Origin: Gammaproteobacteria bacterium
Lineage (GTDB): Bacteria > Pseudomonadota > Gammaproteobacteria > Pseudomonadales > Halieaceae
Assembly (NCBI GenBank): GCA_030427485.1
Contig: JAUICG010000043.1
Location: forward strand, 1 to 39,251
Length of the DNA: 39,251 nucleotides
Direction of reading: 5' to 3'
Shown here: piece after piece, positions 1 to 6,814 of the stretch
How positions within the stretch are numbered: position 1 is the stretch's first letter
How the letters are laid out: the number at the start of each line of letters is the position of its first letter
Notes under the pieces: model-generated
Database searches by the model: none
Seen by the model: the letters and a program-made list of their open reading frames with translations, nothing else
What the model was told of the DNA's origin: nothing
Translations under genes and position numbers: made by a program

Positions 1-1476
1 TCTGTCAGCGCCAGCGCCGCAACCTTTGACCAGCAGGTAGAGGCGTTTGTACAGCCGCTGGCAAATGTGCTTTCCAGTGTCGTGTTTTACAAGGTCAACC
101 TGCTGGGTCAGCCCTTCCCGCTGATTGTGCTGTGGCTGGCCTGCGCGGCGCTGTTTTTCACTTTCTATATGGGCTTTATCAATGTACGTGGCCTGGGCCT
201 CGCGTTGCGCCATGTGCGCGGCGATTTCCGCAATCCCGAAGCGAAAGGTGAAATCTCGCACTTCCAGGCGCTGGCCACCGCGATATCCGGCACGGTGGGA
301 ATAGGAAATATCGGCGGCGTTGCGGTCGCCATCGTGATCGGCGGCCCCGGCGCCGCGTTCTGGCTTATCGTTGCGGGTTTCCTGGCGATGTCCACCAAAC
401 TGGTGGAATGCACGCTGGGGGTGAAATACCGCCGCCACAATGCGGACGGCTCGGTGTCCGGCGGTCCGATGTACTACCTGGAGCGCTACCTGGCGGATCG
501 CGGCGCCCCCGGCTGGGGGAAATTACTCGGCGGCTTTTACGCGCTGTCGCTGGTCATCGGCTGCCTCGGCATCGGCAACATGTTCCAGTCCAACCAGGCC
601 TACGTGCAGTTCGTGCTGATCACCGGGGGCGAACAGAGCTTCTTCGCCGACAAGGGCTGGCTGTTCGGCCTGCTGATCGCGACCACGGTGGGCCTGGTGA
701 TCATCGGCGGTATCCGGTCGATCGCGCGGGTTGCCGCCCGCCTGGTGCCTTTCATGGCGGTACTGTACGTCGTTTGCGCACTGACCATCATCGGCATGAG
801 CGCGGAGCAGGTGCCGGGCGCGATCCGCCTGATCCTGGAGAACGCCTTCACGATGCAGAGCGCCACCGGCGGCATGGTGGGCGCGATTATCGTCGGCTTC
901 CAGCGCGCACTGTTCTCCAACGAGGCCGGGATAGGGTCCGCCTCCATCGCGCATTCGGCGGTGCAGACCAACCAGCCCGCTTCGGAAGGACTGGTCGCAT
1001 TGCTGGAGCCCTTTATCGACACGGTAGTGATCTGCACCCTGAGCTCACTGGTGATTGTCACCACCGCCTACCCCAATGGCCTGATGGATGACGGCCTGGA
1101 GGGCATTGCGCTGACCTCGGCGGCGTTCGCTCACCATTTCAGCTGGGCGCCCTATCCGCTGGCGATCGCGGCGCTGCTGTTTGCGTTTTCCACCAGTATC
1201 GCCTGGTCGTATTACGGCCTGAAGGGCTGGACCTATCTGGTGGGAGAGGGCGCGCTGAAACAACTGGCATTCAACGTGGTGTTCTGCGGATTCATCGCGC
1301 TCGGCTGCATGATCCAGCTTACCGCGGTGCTGGATTTCTCGGACGCGATGGTATTTCTTATTGCCGTTCCCAACATACTGGGGCTGTATCTTCTCGCGCC
1401 GGAAGTGAAGCGCGACATCAATGACTACATCGCCCGTATCCGGGCCGGGGAGGTATTCGTCAACCGCACTCAGTAG
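1..1476 (+). CDS. Alanine/glycine:cation symporter (AGCS family), 5' end cut by window edge
   Basis: Inner-membrane sodium-coupled importer of small neutral amino acids such as alanine or glycine. The frame is open from base 1, so the start lies outside; 491 residues are visible. Family signatures are clear: the early glycine-rich stretch with GTVGIGNIGG, the GGIRSIARVAARLVPFMAVLYV-type segment, and FSNEAGIGSASIAHSA. About ten hydrophobic segments are evident. The gene ends ...NRTQ followed by TAG at 1474-1476, and its last 27 codons lie inside a 109-bp direct repeat whose other copy is at 12,717-12,825. In that copy the same tail reads ...NRAQ and ends in TAA. In the ancestral arrangement its stop overlapped the convergent tauD stop. 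The family assignment is firm; the exact substrate is not visible. Confidence 0.9.
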   Translation, partial: SVSASAATFDQQVEAFVQPLANVLSSVVFYKVNLLGQPFPLIVLWLACAALFFTFYMGFINVRGLGLALRHVRGDFRNPEAKGEISHFQALATAISGTVGIGNIGGVAVAIVIGGPGAAFWLIVAGFLAMSTKLVECTLGVKYRRHNADGSVSGGPMYYLERYLADRGAPGWGKLLGGFYALSLVIGCLGIGNMFQSNQAYVQFVLITGGEQSFFADKGWLFGLLIATTVGLVIIGGIRSIARVAARLVPFMAVLYVVCALTIIGMSAEQVPGAIRLILENAFTMQSATGGMVGAIIVGFQRALFSNEAGIGSASIAHSAVQTNQPASEGLVALLEPFIDTVVICTLSSLVIVTTAYPNGLMDDGLEGIALTSAAFAHHFSWAPYPLAIAALLFAFSTSIAWSYYGLKGWTYLVGEGALKQLAFNVVFCGFIALGCMIQLTAVLDFSDAMVFLIAVPNILGLYLLAPEVKRDINDYIARIRAGEVFVNRTQ

Positions 1477-1504
1477 GGCCTGTCGCCGTCGATCGTGATC
1501 CGGT
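1396..1504. repeat. Left copy of 109-bp direct repeat bounding the integron island
   Basis: This stretch is repeated in the same orientation at 12,717-12,825 with three differences (1398 G/A, 1468 A/G, 1476 G/A). It contains the last 27 codons of agcS and, on the other strand, the last 11 codons and stop of tauD. Here the tauD piece is orphaned; the complete tauD belongs to the right copy. Confidence 0.95.
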
Positions 1505-1809
1505 TCCTGTTCTAATTGCGCCGCAATTTGCTCATTCTTTAACTCCATTCCTCTGATTTCTACTGCTTTCTTCTTAATCCCGAGCACTTTGTCCGCCACT
1601 TGAAGTGCAAATAGAATGATTTTCCCGGTAGTTCTCGCTATCGCGTATGCCACAGCCAGCTCTACAACAATAGACCCTTTCTTAGCACCAACAACTCTCA
1701 CCTCTTCTGGGTCGGTAATACCGGACAAACCATTTTGTATTTGTTCTGATTTTGAAAGGCCATCATTGATAGATGAAAATATCTCATTAAATTTGGCGAT
1801 TGAGTGCAG
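1505..1809 (-). pseudogene. Internal fragment of an unrecognised gene, truncated at both ends
   Basis: On the minus strand an open frame starts directly after the intI stop codon and runs without a stop until it hits the direct repeat at 1504. After that it reads out of context through the repeat. No ATG or GTG start is present in frame; the only initiator-like codon is a TTG at 1728. The protein piece includes EEVRVVGAKKGSIVVELAVAYAI, a hydrophobic stretch, and a charged helix ending KKAVEIRGMELKNEQIAAQ. It resembles the C-terminal parts of uncharacterised bacterial proteins with a GSI/V hydrophobic segment followed by a coiled helix, but I cannot name a family. It most likely lost its C-terminus when the island joined the repeat, and its N-terminus at the intI border. 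Confidence 0.6.
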
Positions 1810-2796
1810 TCAGCTATCGATAGGACTGATAACGCCCATGGCCCCCCGGCCAAGTACATGTGTGTAAATCTCTGTGGTCCTCACATCGCTGTGACCCAGC
1901 AATTTCTGGATGGTGCGCAAATCGTAGCCCTGCTGCAGTAACCGTGTGGCGAAGCTGTGGCGAAATGTGTGGCACTTCACCTGCTTGGTGATGCCCGCCT
2001 CGCGCCGTGCTCGCCCGATCGACTTACGCAGAGTAGTGGTGTGCAGGTGGTGGCGCCTGAGAACGCCGGAGCGCGGATCGCGCCCGATGCTTGTGGACGG
2101 GAACAGGAACTGCCAGCCCAATTCACGCGCGGCACTGGGATACTTCGTGGCCAGTGCGTTGGGCATGTAGACTTCGCCAAAACCGTCGCGCAGGTCCCGC
2201 TCATGTAAGCGTGCGGTGCTCTGCACCTGGGCCTGGAGCCGTTCCTTGAGGCTGTCCGGGAGGAGCGTGACACGGTCCTTGTCGCCCTTGCCCGAGCGTA
2301 CGGTGATCGTCGACACCTCAAAGTCGAGATCCTTAACCCGCAGCGACAGCAGTTCGCTCAACCGCAGGCCGCAGCCGTAGAGCATCTCGACCATAAGCTT
2401 GTGCTTGCCGTTGTGCATGTGGGCGAGAATGTGCTTCACCTCGCCGTGCGTGAGCACCACGGGCAGGCGCCGACGCTGCCGCGATCGTTCAAAGTCCAGT
2501 GCCTCAAGGTCAAGCCCCAGGAATTTGCGGTACAGGTAAACCAGCGCGTTAAGGGCAATACGCTGTGTTGCGGGCGAACAATGCCGGTCGTGCGCCATGG
2601 AGCCGAGAAAGCGATTGATATGTGGCGCGCCCATCCTCGCCGGGTGCTGTTTGCCATGAAAGCAGATAAAGCGCTTGATCCAGTGAACGTAGGTCTTCTC
2701 CGTTTGGTAGGAATACCCCTTGTCACGCAAATCGCGACGAAGGCAGTCCATGAACTTCTGCGAGCCGGATGGGATAGAAGGGCGGATGTCGTCCAC
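1810..2796 (-). CDS. intI: Integron integrase (tyrosine recombinase, IntI type)
   Basis: Catalyses site-specific recombination between attI and attC sites, inserting and excising gene cassettes. Numbering from a GTG at 2796 (328 residues, normal for IntI), the N-terminal SAM-like core-binding domain spans about 15-105 (YSYQTEKTYVHWIKRFICFHG). The catalytic domain has Arg145 (GCGLRLSELLSL), His276 and Arg279 (CHTFRHSFATRL), His302 (LLGHSDVRTTEIYTHV) and the nucleophile Tyr311. The stretch at about 220-265 (ARELGWQFLFPS...HHLHTTTLRKSIGRA) is the extra alpha-helical patch that distinguishes IntI from XerC/D. The frame also allows a TTG start at 2844. The GTG is preferred because an AGGG ribosome-binding sequence lies 8 nt upstream and the length then fits the family. 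The gene points away from the cassettes, as in other integrons. All catalytic residues are intact, so it may be active. Confidence 0.95.
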   Translation of the reverse strand: MDDIRPSIPSGSQKFMDCLRRDLRDKGYSYQTEKTYVHWIKRFICFHGKQHPARMGAPHINRFLGSMAHDRHCSPATQRIALNALVYLYRKFLGLDLEALDFERSRQRRRLPVVLTHGEVKHILAHMHNGKHKLMVEMLYGCGLRLSELLSLRVKDLDFEVSTITVRSGKGDKDRVTLLPDSLKERLQAQVQSTARLHERDLRDGFGEVYMPNALATKYPSAARELGWQFLFPSTSIGRDPRSGVLRRHHLHTTTLRKSIGRARREAGITKQVKCHTFRHSFATRLLQQGYDLRTIQKLLGHSDVRTTEIYTHVLGRGAMGVISPIDS

Positions 2797-3109
2797 TAGC
2801 GAAGCCCTGAATAAATACTGTATCAGAATGTCCGGCGGGATCAAGCCGGTTTTTCAAGAGAACTGAGTTTGATCAAGCGCGGCGAAACATATAAGTGGCT
2901 GATGCAGTTGCGATTTCGAGAAATCCGGCACACAGTCTGCAGACCGAAATTGAAGAATTATGCGAGTTCGAAATTCCGCATATCTCGCGTAAAAGAAAAC
3001 GATGAGGTATATAAGCTGTTGTTCAGGGGGAAGATTTGGTCTTGAATATGAATATGGACAAAAAATTAAATGGAATCGGCCTATCAGACCGGTTCCTCAT
3101 AATTAGCTG
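2797..3109 (+). other. intI-to-first-cassette region containing the putative attI site
   Basis: No gene is seen in these 313 bases. By position this is the intI promoter region followed by attI. The insertion point is well defined: the first cassette begins after G3109 in GTTATGTGGCC (3109-3119), whose reverse complement GGCCACATAAC ends that cassette at 3538-3548. The attI proper should occupy roughly the last 60 bases. I could not define integrase-binding repeats, a cassette promoter or a LexA box with any certainty. The stretch is AT-rich compared with intI. Confidence 0.6.
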
Positions 3110-3124
3110 TTATGTGGCCTTTCG

Positions 3125-3547
3125 ATGACATCGACCATGACACTTAATGACGGAGATTGGAAAAATTCCATTCCAGAAGTTGAGGCGCACCTTCTAGCAG
3201 GTGGCCATCTTCTATTGAAGAACAAGGCTACTAACTGGGGATTTGACCTGTCTGTAAGAAAGAATTCTTATGTCTTAGAAATGAGAGGATTCACACATTT
3301 TTCAGAAGAGCAGCTTTCGCACGAGGTAGTAGCAAAGGAGATGACGAAACTTAGAGCCGCGGTGAGAGATTTCGTACAACATCTATCAGAGTATAACGGC
3401 CTATTTGCCGAGATGGGGCAGGAAATAGGAGTATTCTCTGATTACGGCATGGGTGCTGTAAAACTATGTCGGCTCAGTTCCGCTGAGGTAATTGAGTGGA
3501 CCCATCCTTGGTACATGGAAGGGGGAAAGTTCAATGCGGCCACATAA
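3125..3547 (+). CDS. Hypothetical protein, integron cassette 1
   Basis: A 140-residue acidic, apparently soluble protein with no signal peptide or membrane segment. I do not recognise the family. It fills cassette 1 (3110-3625) as a typical single-gene cassette: its ATG is 15 bases after the crossover point, and its stop codon TAA (3545-3547) is formed by the R'' core site of its own attC, a common economy in cassettes. With so little leader it probably depends on an upstream cassette promoter in attI or intI. Base composition is lower in GC than the flanking chromosome, consistent with foreign origin. Confidence 0.8.
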   Translation: MTSTMTLNDGDWKNSIPEVEAHLLAGGHLLLKNKATNWGFDLSVRKNSYVLEMRGFTHFSEEQLSHEVVAKEMTKLRAAVRDFVQHLSEYNGLFAEMGQEIGVFSDYGMGAVKLCRLSSAEVIEWTHPWYMEGGKFNAAT

Positions 3548-3631
3548 CAAATCGGTCAACTACGCGCCTACGGCGCCGGACGGCCTAAACGCGGCTTGCG
3601 CCGCAGGCCGCCGGTTACCGAAGCGTTATAT
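3538..3631 (+). repeat. attC site 1 (59-base-element type)
   Basis: Starts with R'' ...ACATAACAAATCGG and ends with ...CCGAAGCGTTATAT, with crossover G3625^T3626. The interior can fold (CGCCTACGGCGCCGG and GGCTTGCGCCGCAGGCC segments). The first 11 bases of the cassette (3109-3119) are perfectly complementary to 3538-3548, as expected for a genuine cassette. Confidence 0.93.
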
Positions 3632-3645
3632 GGACTATTAGTATT

Positions 3646-3990
3646 TTGAAGCCGCAGCTCACAATATTGGCCTTGTTCCTATCTGTAGCATGCTTCGGGT
3701 CGGCCCCAGATTGCACAAGCTCTGACAGGTGGCCAGCTATGATGGCTTTCACCCACCTTAAGAATGCTGGAATGACCGACAACGAGCTTGTGAACTGGTC
3801 GGAGACTCAGGTTGTCCGTTTAGCTTCAGAGCAAATCGGCGAGGACTTGCACCGCCAGGTGCACGAAATCACATTTGCAGAGCGAGACGGACGGACCATT
3901 ACGACAATAACGGTAAATGATGCGTCGAGCGAAGAATGCTCAATGAGCGGGGTCAAGGTTTTCGTGGTGGAGAAGCAGCTTGGCGAGTAG
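3646..3990 (+). CDS. Small putative lipoprotein, integron cassette 2
   Basis: A 114-residue protein starting at TTG (no in-frame ATG exists upstream; the ATG at 3630 is followed at once by a stop). The N-terminus has a positive residue, a hydrophobic core and a lipobox-like LSVAC, so export and lipidation at Cys16 are predicted. The mature part is short and polar (a helical stretch with LKNAGMTDNELVNW, then a C-terminal VKVFVVEKQ strand) and carries a few cysteines. No family recognised. It is the only gene in cassette 2 (3626-4068) and reads in the usual direction away from attI. Small secreted or lipoproteins of unknown function are common cassette cargo. Confidence 0.7.
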   Translation: MKPQLTILALFLSVACFGSAPDCTSSDRWPAMMAFTHLKNAGMTDNELVNWSETQVVRLASEQIGEDLHRQVHEITFAERDGRTITTITVNDASSEECSMSGVKVFVVEKQLGE

Positions 3991-3995
3991 GCACC

Positions 3996-4074
3996 GTCCA
4001 TATAACAAGTGCGGGCTAGCCGCTCACTTCGTTCGCTGGACCGGCTTCGCCGGCCCCAGCCGCAGGCGTTATCT
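3996..4074 (+). repeat. attC site 2
   Basis: R'' GTCCATATAAC (3996-4006) is the exact complement of the cassette 2 start GTTATATGGAC (3625-3635). The site ends CCGCAGGCGTTATC with crossover G4068^T4069. The centre contains fold-back segments around TCGTTCGCTGGACCGGCTTCGCCGGCCC. Confidence 0.93.
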
Positions 4075-4110
4075 TAAATCGGAATTCTTAGCAACGAAGG
4101 ATCAACGAAA

Positions 4111-5442
4111 GTGATTAAAGGATACGACAAATACTCCTTTGGTAAAAAACTTAGTGAAGTTGTTTCGCCGGCAAGGCCAGTCTTTTCAATTGAAAATCTA
4201 ATAGGCCGATCTGACGAGCTTAATAGAATTGAAAAGGCGCTTTTTTCTTCTGGACGAAATGTTTTTATATATGGTGAGCGGGGCGTTGGAAAATCTTCCC
4301 TTGCAGCAACAGCCGCGAATCAATGGCAAAGTTCAGACGCGGAATACTTAGATATCTCCTGTTCCCCTGATTCTACGGTTAAGTCAATAGTAGCGAATAT
4401 TGCCTCGCAAGCGATAAATACTAAGTGGTCGTCTAGTTCAATAGTTACGGAGCAGGCTACCGTTGGAATGAAATGGCTTTCTTACTCTCTAAAAAGCGAA
4501 ATATCCCCCACAGATTTTTCAACAAGGATAACCGGGCTTAGTGATGCGATAGAAGTTCTCAAAGAGGTCGCAGCGATACACTCAGATGTTCCAATAGTCG
4601 TCGTAGACGAGGTGGACCGAATTGCAAGTGAAAAAGAGATTGATCTTTTGGCTGATCTTCTCAAACAGCTGGGGGATAAAAGAATTGAACTAAAATTCAT
4701 CTTTACCGGTGTGGGTGCAACACTTAATGAAATTTTGGGAGCCCATCGTTCCGCGATCCGCCAGCTAGAGACGATAGAACTGCCGAGGCTTAGTTGGGAT
4801 GCCCGATGGGATATTGCAATTCAGGCGCTAAGTGTTTTTAACATTGAAATCCCTAGAGATATTTATGTCCGCCTGGCAGCGGTAAGCGACGGATATCCAT
4901 ACTACGTACATCTAATAGTTGAAAAATTGCTTTGGATTCTTTTTGAGAACGAAAGAATGGCTGACAAAGTCACTTGGGATGACTATTTTTCGGCTCTAGA
5001 TGAAGCAATAGTCGGCATAACAGCTGAACTTGCAAGGCCATACGAACTGGCAGTGAATCAACGTAGCCAAGATTATGAAGAGGTACTCTGGTCAACTGCA
5101 GCCGACGAATGGCAGGGCGCCTACCTTTCAGACATGTATAAACAATACAAAAATATCATGTCTCAGCTTGAGGAAAAAAAGCCGCTGTCATATGAGAAAT
5201 ATTCTTCAAGGTTAAGAAACTTGTTAAAACCAGAATATGGCGAAATTCTTAAGAAAGGAAAGAAGCAAGGCAATTACCACTACCGAGAAAAAATGCTACG
5301 TGGATATATTCGAATGCAGGCTGAAGCAAATAGAATTGAAATTATTAGCAAAGAAGCTGAGGCTACTATTAAAAATTACATTAGGGTGCCAGCAAAAAAT
5401 GTTGGGTACCACAGACATAAATCACAAGCGCCTAGAGGATAG
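4111..5442 (+). CDS. AAA-type P-loop ATPase of unknown role, integron cassette 3
   Basis: A 443-residue protein with an ORC/CDC6- or STAND-like ATPase core. Walker A is GERGVGKS (55-62), Walker B is IVVVDEVD (162-169) with the acidic pair needed for hydrolysis, and a sensor-1-like KFIFTGVG is near 195-202. A lid region follows (LPRLSWDARWDIAIQAL, then AAVSDGYPYYVHLIVEKLL). The C-terminal third is lysine-rich and resembles a winged-helix segment (SYEKYSSRLRNLLKPEYGEIL...YHYREKMLRGYIRMQ). Architectures like this occur in plasmid and phage-defence ATPases that usually act with a partner nuclease, but none is encoded beside it. Start GTG at 4111, 42 bases into the cassette. The gene is markedly AT-rich compared with the backbone, indicating transfer. 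Function is inferred only to the level of NTPase. Confidence 0.8.
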   Translation: MIKGYDKYSFGKKLSEVVSPARPVFSIENLIGRSDELNRIEKALFSSGRNVFIYGERGVGKSSLAATAANQWQSSDAEYLDISCSPDSTVKSIVANIASQAINTKWSSSSIVTEQATVGMKWLSYSLKSEISPTDFSTRITGLSDAIEVLKEVAAIHSDVPIVVVDEVDRIASEKEIDLLADLLKQLGDKRIELKFIFTGVGATLNEILGAHRSAIRQLETIELPRLSWDARWDIAIQALSVFNIEIPRDIYVRLAAVSDGYPYYVHLIVEKLLWILFENERMADKVTWDDYFSALDEAIVGITAELARPYELAVNQRSQDYEEVLWSTAADEWQGAYLSDMYKQYKNIMSQLEEKKPLSYEKYSSRLRNLLKPEYGEILKKGKKQGNYHYREKMLRGYIRMQAEANRIEIISKEAEATIKNYIRVPAKNVGYHRHKSQAPRG

Positions 5443-5451
5443 TGCGAATTT

Positions 5452-5525
5452 GAAGATAACAAGTCAAGCCACGCGGACACCAAAACCGCTGCGCGGTTTC
5501 GCCGCCGGTGCTTGTGGCGTTAATG
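5452..5525 (+). repeat. attC site 3
   Basis: R'' AAGATAAC at 5453-5460 complements the cassette 3 start GTTATCTT (4068-4075). The site ends GGTGCTTGTGGCGTTAAT with crossover G5519^T5520. The central fold is AAACCGCTGCGCGGTTT. Confidence 0.9.
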
Positions 5526-5533
5526 GGCCTCAA

Positions 5534-5770
5534 ATGAAGAAAGTGCCAGTTCTAATAATTGCTATTCTTCTATTGATGGCTATTGGTATGTCTTACGTTG
5601 AGTTCCAGATGAATTTGGAAGGCGAAACACTGTCTACCGGAACTTGGAATCTTTGGGCTTTCCTGAACGTCGTTCTTGTCGGCACCTGGGTTCCGGTGAT
5701 GCGTGGCGTTAACTGCCCAAATCAACCCGCCATTGACTATAATTACAATGTAGTTATATTGGAGCTATGA
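5534..5770 (+). pseudogene. Chimeric membrane peptide across cassettes 4 and 5
   Basis: A 78-codon frame begins 14 bases into cassette 4 (5520-5708). It encodes an N-terminal hydrophobic helix (VPVLIIAILLLMAIGMSYVEF) and a second one (WAFLNVVLVGTWVPV). It then runs straight across a cassette crossover point (GCGTTAACTG, G5708^T5709) into the leader of the next cassette. It ends in TGA overlapping the brnT start as ATGA. Cassette 4 has no recognisable R'' matching its start (GGCCCATTAAC is absent), so most of its attC and the gene's own 3' end appear to be deleted. The last 20 or so residues are therefore leader sequence read by accident. A two-helix membrane protein remnant is the most I can support. 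Confidence 0.55.
5733..5760 (+). promoter_or_regulatory. brnTA promoter with overlapping palindromic operator
   Basis: A -35 TTGACT (5733-5738) and a -10 TATATT (5755-5760) are separated by 16 bases. A near-perfect 21-bp palindrome, TATAATTACA-A-TGTAGTTATA (5738-5758, one mismatch), covers the spacer and -10. In characterised BrnTA systems the BrnA antitoxin represses its own promoter, so this is the likely BrnA operator. Transcription would begin close to the brnT ATG. Confidence 0.65.
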
Positions 5771-6060
5771 AACATTTAGTGTTTGAGTGGGACGACAAGA
5801 AAAGTGCTTCTAACGAGAGGAAGCACGGCGTGTCATTCGATGAAGCTAAATCAATTTTTACTGACCAGTTTGCACGACTAATCGCAGATCCAGATCATTC
5901 AGACGACGAAGATCGGTTTATTCTTTTAGGCACAAGTATCCACTCAAGATTATTGGTGGTCTGCCACTGCATAAGAATGAATAATTCGATTCGTATAATT
6001 TCTGCACGTAAAGCAGACAAGCAAGAACGCGAAATTTATGAAGGGCATCGTCATGCGTAA
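5767..6060 (+). CDS. brnT: BrnT-family toxin (RNase), integron cassette 5
   Basis: Ribonuclease toxin of a type II toxin-antitoxin module; BrnT proteins have a RelE-like fold and arrest translation by cutting RNA. The 97-residue protein shows the family pattern: FEWDDKKSASNERKHGVSFDEAKSIF near the N-terminus, a central DEDRFILLGTS, a strand motif LLVVCHC, and the C-terminal IRIISARKADKQEREIYEG. Length is normal. The start follows a GGAG sequence at close spacing. It overlaps brnA by 8 bases, implying translational coupling. The pair fills cassette 5 and has its own promoter. Such modules stabilise integron arrays by punishing cassette loss (established for chromosomal superintegrons). Confidence 0.92.
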   Translation: MKHLVFEWDDKKSASNERKHGVSFDEAKSIFTDQFARLIADPDHSDDEDRFILLGTSIHSRLLVVCHCIRMNNSIRIISARKADKQEREIYEGHRHA

Positions 6061-6262
6061 ACACTACGATTTTTCTAAATCTACTCCTAACCCCTACGCC
6101 CAAAAACTCAAAAAGCAGATCACCATCCGCTTGGACGAAGATACTGTTGATTATTTCAAAGGCATGGCTGAGGAAAAAGGCATACCTTACCAAAGTCTGA
6201 TCAATCTTTACCTCAGAGATTGCGCCCAGGAGAATCGAGACCTCAAGCTGCAATGGAAGTAA
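6053..6262 (+). CDS. brnA: BrnA-family antitoxin
   Basis: Antitoxin partner of BrnT. It has 69 residues when started at the ATG at 6053, which sits inside the brnT 3' end; a slightly longer frame from 6038 is possible but less like the family. The core KKQITIRLDEDTVDYFKGMAEEKGIPYQSLINLYLRDCA is a ribbon-helix-helix DNA-binding domain, used for dimerisation and repression of the shared promoter. The N-terminal MRKHYDFSKSTPNPYA segment matches the BrnA arm. The palindrome at 5738-5758 is the probable target. Confidence 0.92.
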   Translation: MRKHYDFSKSTPNPYAQKLKKQITIRLDEDTVDYFKGMAEEKGIPYQSLINLYLRDCAQENRDLKLQWK

Positions 6263-6346
6263 TGTCAGCAGTTAACAAGCACGTGAAATGTGACGCTGAA
6301 CTTCCCCCGTTAGAACGGACACCTCAACCTAACGAGGAGTCCGAAG

Positions 6347-6814
6347 ATGCCGAGATACACACAGCCCAGAAAGACCTGGCAATACAGCAATGAATTCAAG
6401 GTGAAGGCAGTAGCCCTTTCCCACCTGGAGGACGTAAAAGTAAAAGATGTCGCAGCCGCGCTGGATATTCACCCCTTCATGCTATCCCGATGGCGGAAGG
6501 AGTTCAGAGAAGGAACGATAGTGTCGAAGAAGGGTAAGAAGCTCACTGATTTGGCAAAGGAGAAGAAGGAATTGGATCGCCTTCGAAAGCTCGAGAACGA
6601 GAATGCACGCCTGAAGAAGGAGAATGACCTTCTAAAAAGTGGCAACGGTATCTGGCGGAACAACATCAGAACGATTTGGATTCATCCAAAAGTTCGGATC
6701 AGAACTAGGTGTCAGATACCTTTGCAACTGGCTCCGGGTATCCCGAAGCGGCTACTACGACTGGCTGAAGCGCAAACCGAGCCGGCGGGCGCAAAGCGAT
6801 ATTGCCCTGCTTGA
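6347..6814 (+). CDS. IS3-family OrfA (probable 1-nt frameshift near the C-terminus)
   Basis: DNA-binding subunit of the IS3 transposase. Residues 1-60 form a helix-turn-helix domain (EFKVKAVALSHLEDVKVKDVAAALDIHPFMLSRWRKEF). Residues 65-96 form a leucine-zipper-like coiled coil (LDRLRKLENENARLKKENDLLK). After ...NDLLK the frame turns into sequence unlike the family. Reading the A5 tract at 6632-6636 as six A would give ...LLKKWQRYLAEQHQNDLDSS, which looks like a normal OrfA tail and would place orfB in the usual -1 frame. I infer a single-base deletion here. If so, the programmed OrfAB fusion is disturbed and the element may be inactive, unless slippage on the A tract compensates. Confidence 0.75.
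   Translation: MPRYTQPRKTWQYSNEFKVKAVALSHLEDVKVKDVAAALDIHPFMLSRWRKEFREGTIVSKKGKKLTDLAKEKKELDRLRKLENENARLKKENDLLKSGNGIWRNNIRTIWIHPKVRIRTRCQIPLQLAPGIPKRLLRLAEAQTEPAGAKRYCPA

Noticed and set aside
2797..2870. LexA box in front of intI
   Set aside because: CTGTATCAG and CTGATACAG-like pieces occur, but none has the CTGT-N8-ACAG spacing, so SOS control of this integrase is not supported.
2900..3110. Cassette promoter (Pc) in attI
   Set aside because: Several TTG and TATAA-like words exist in this AT-rich stretch, but no pair with good spacing stands out above chance.
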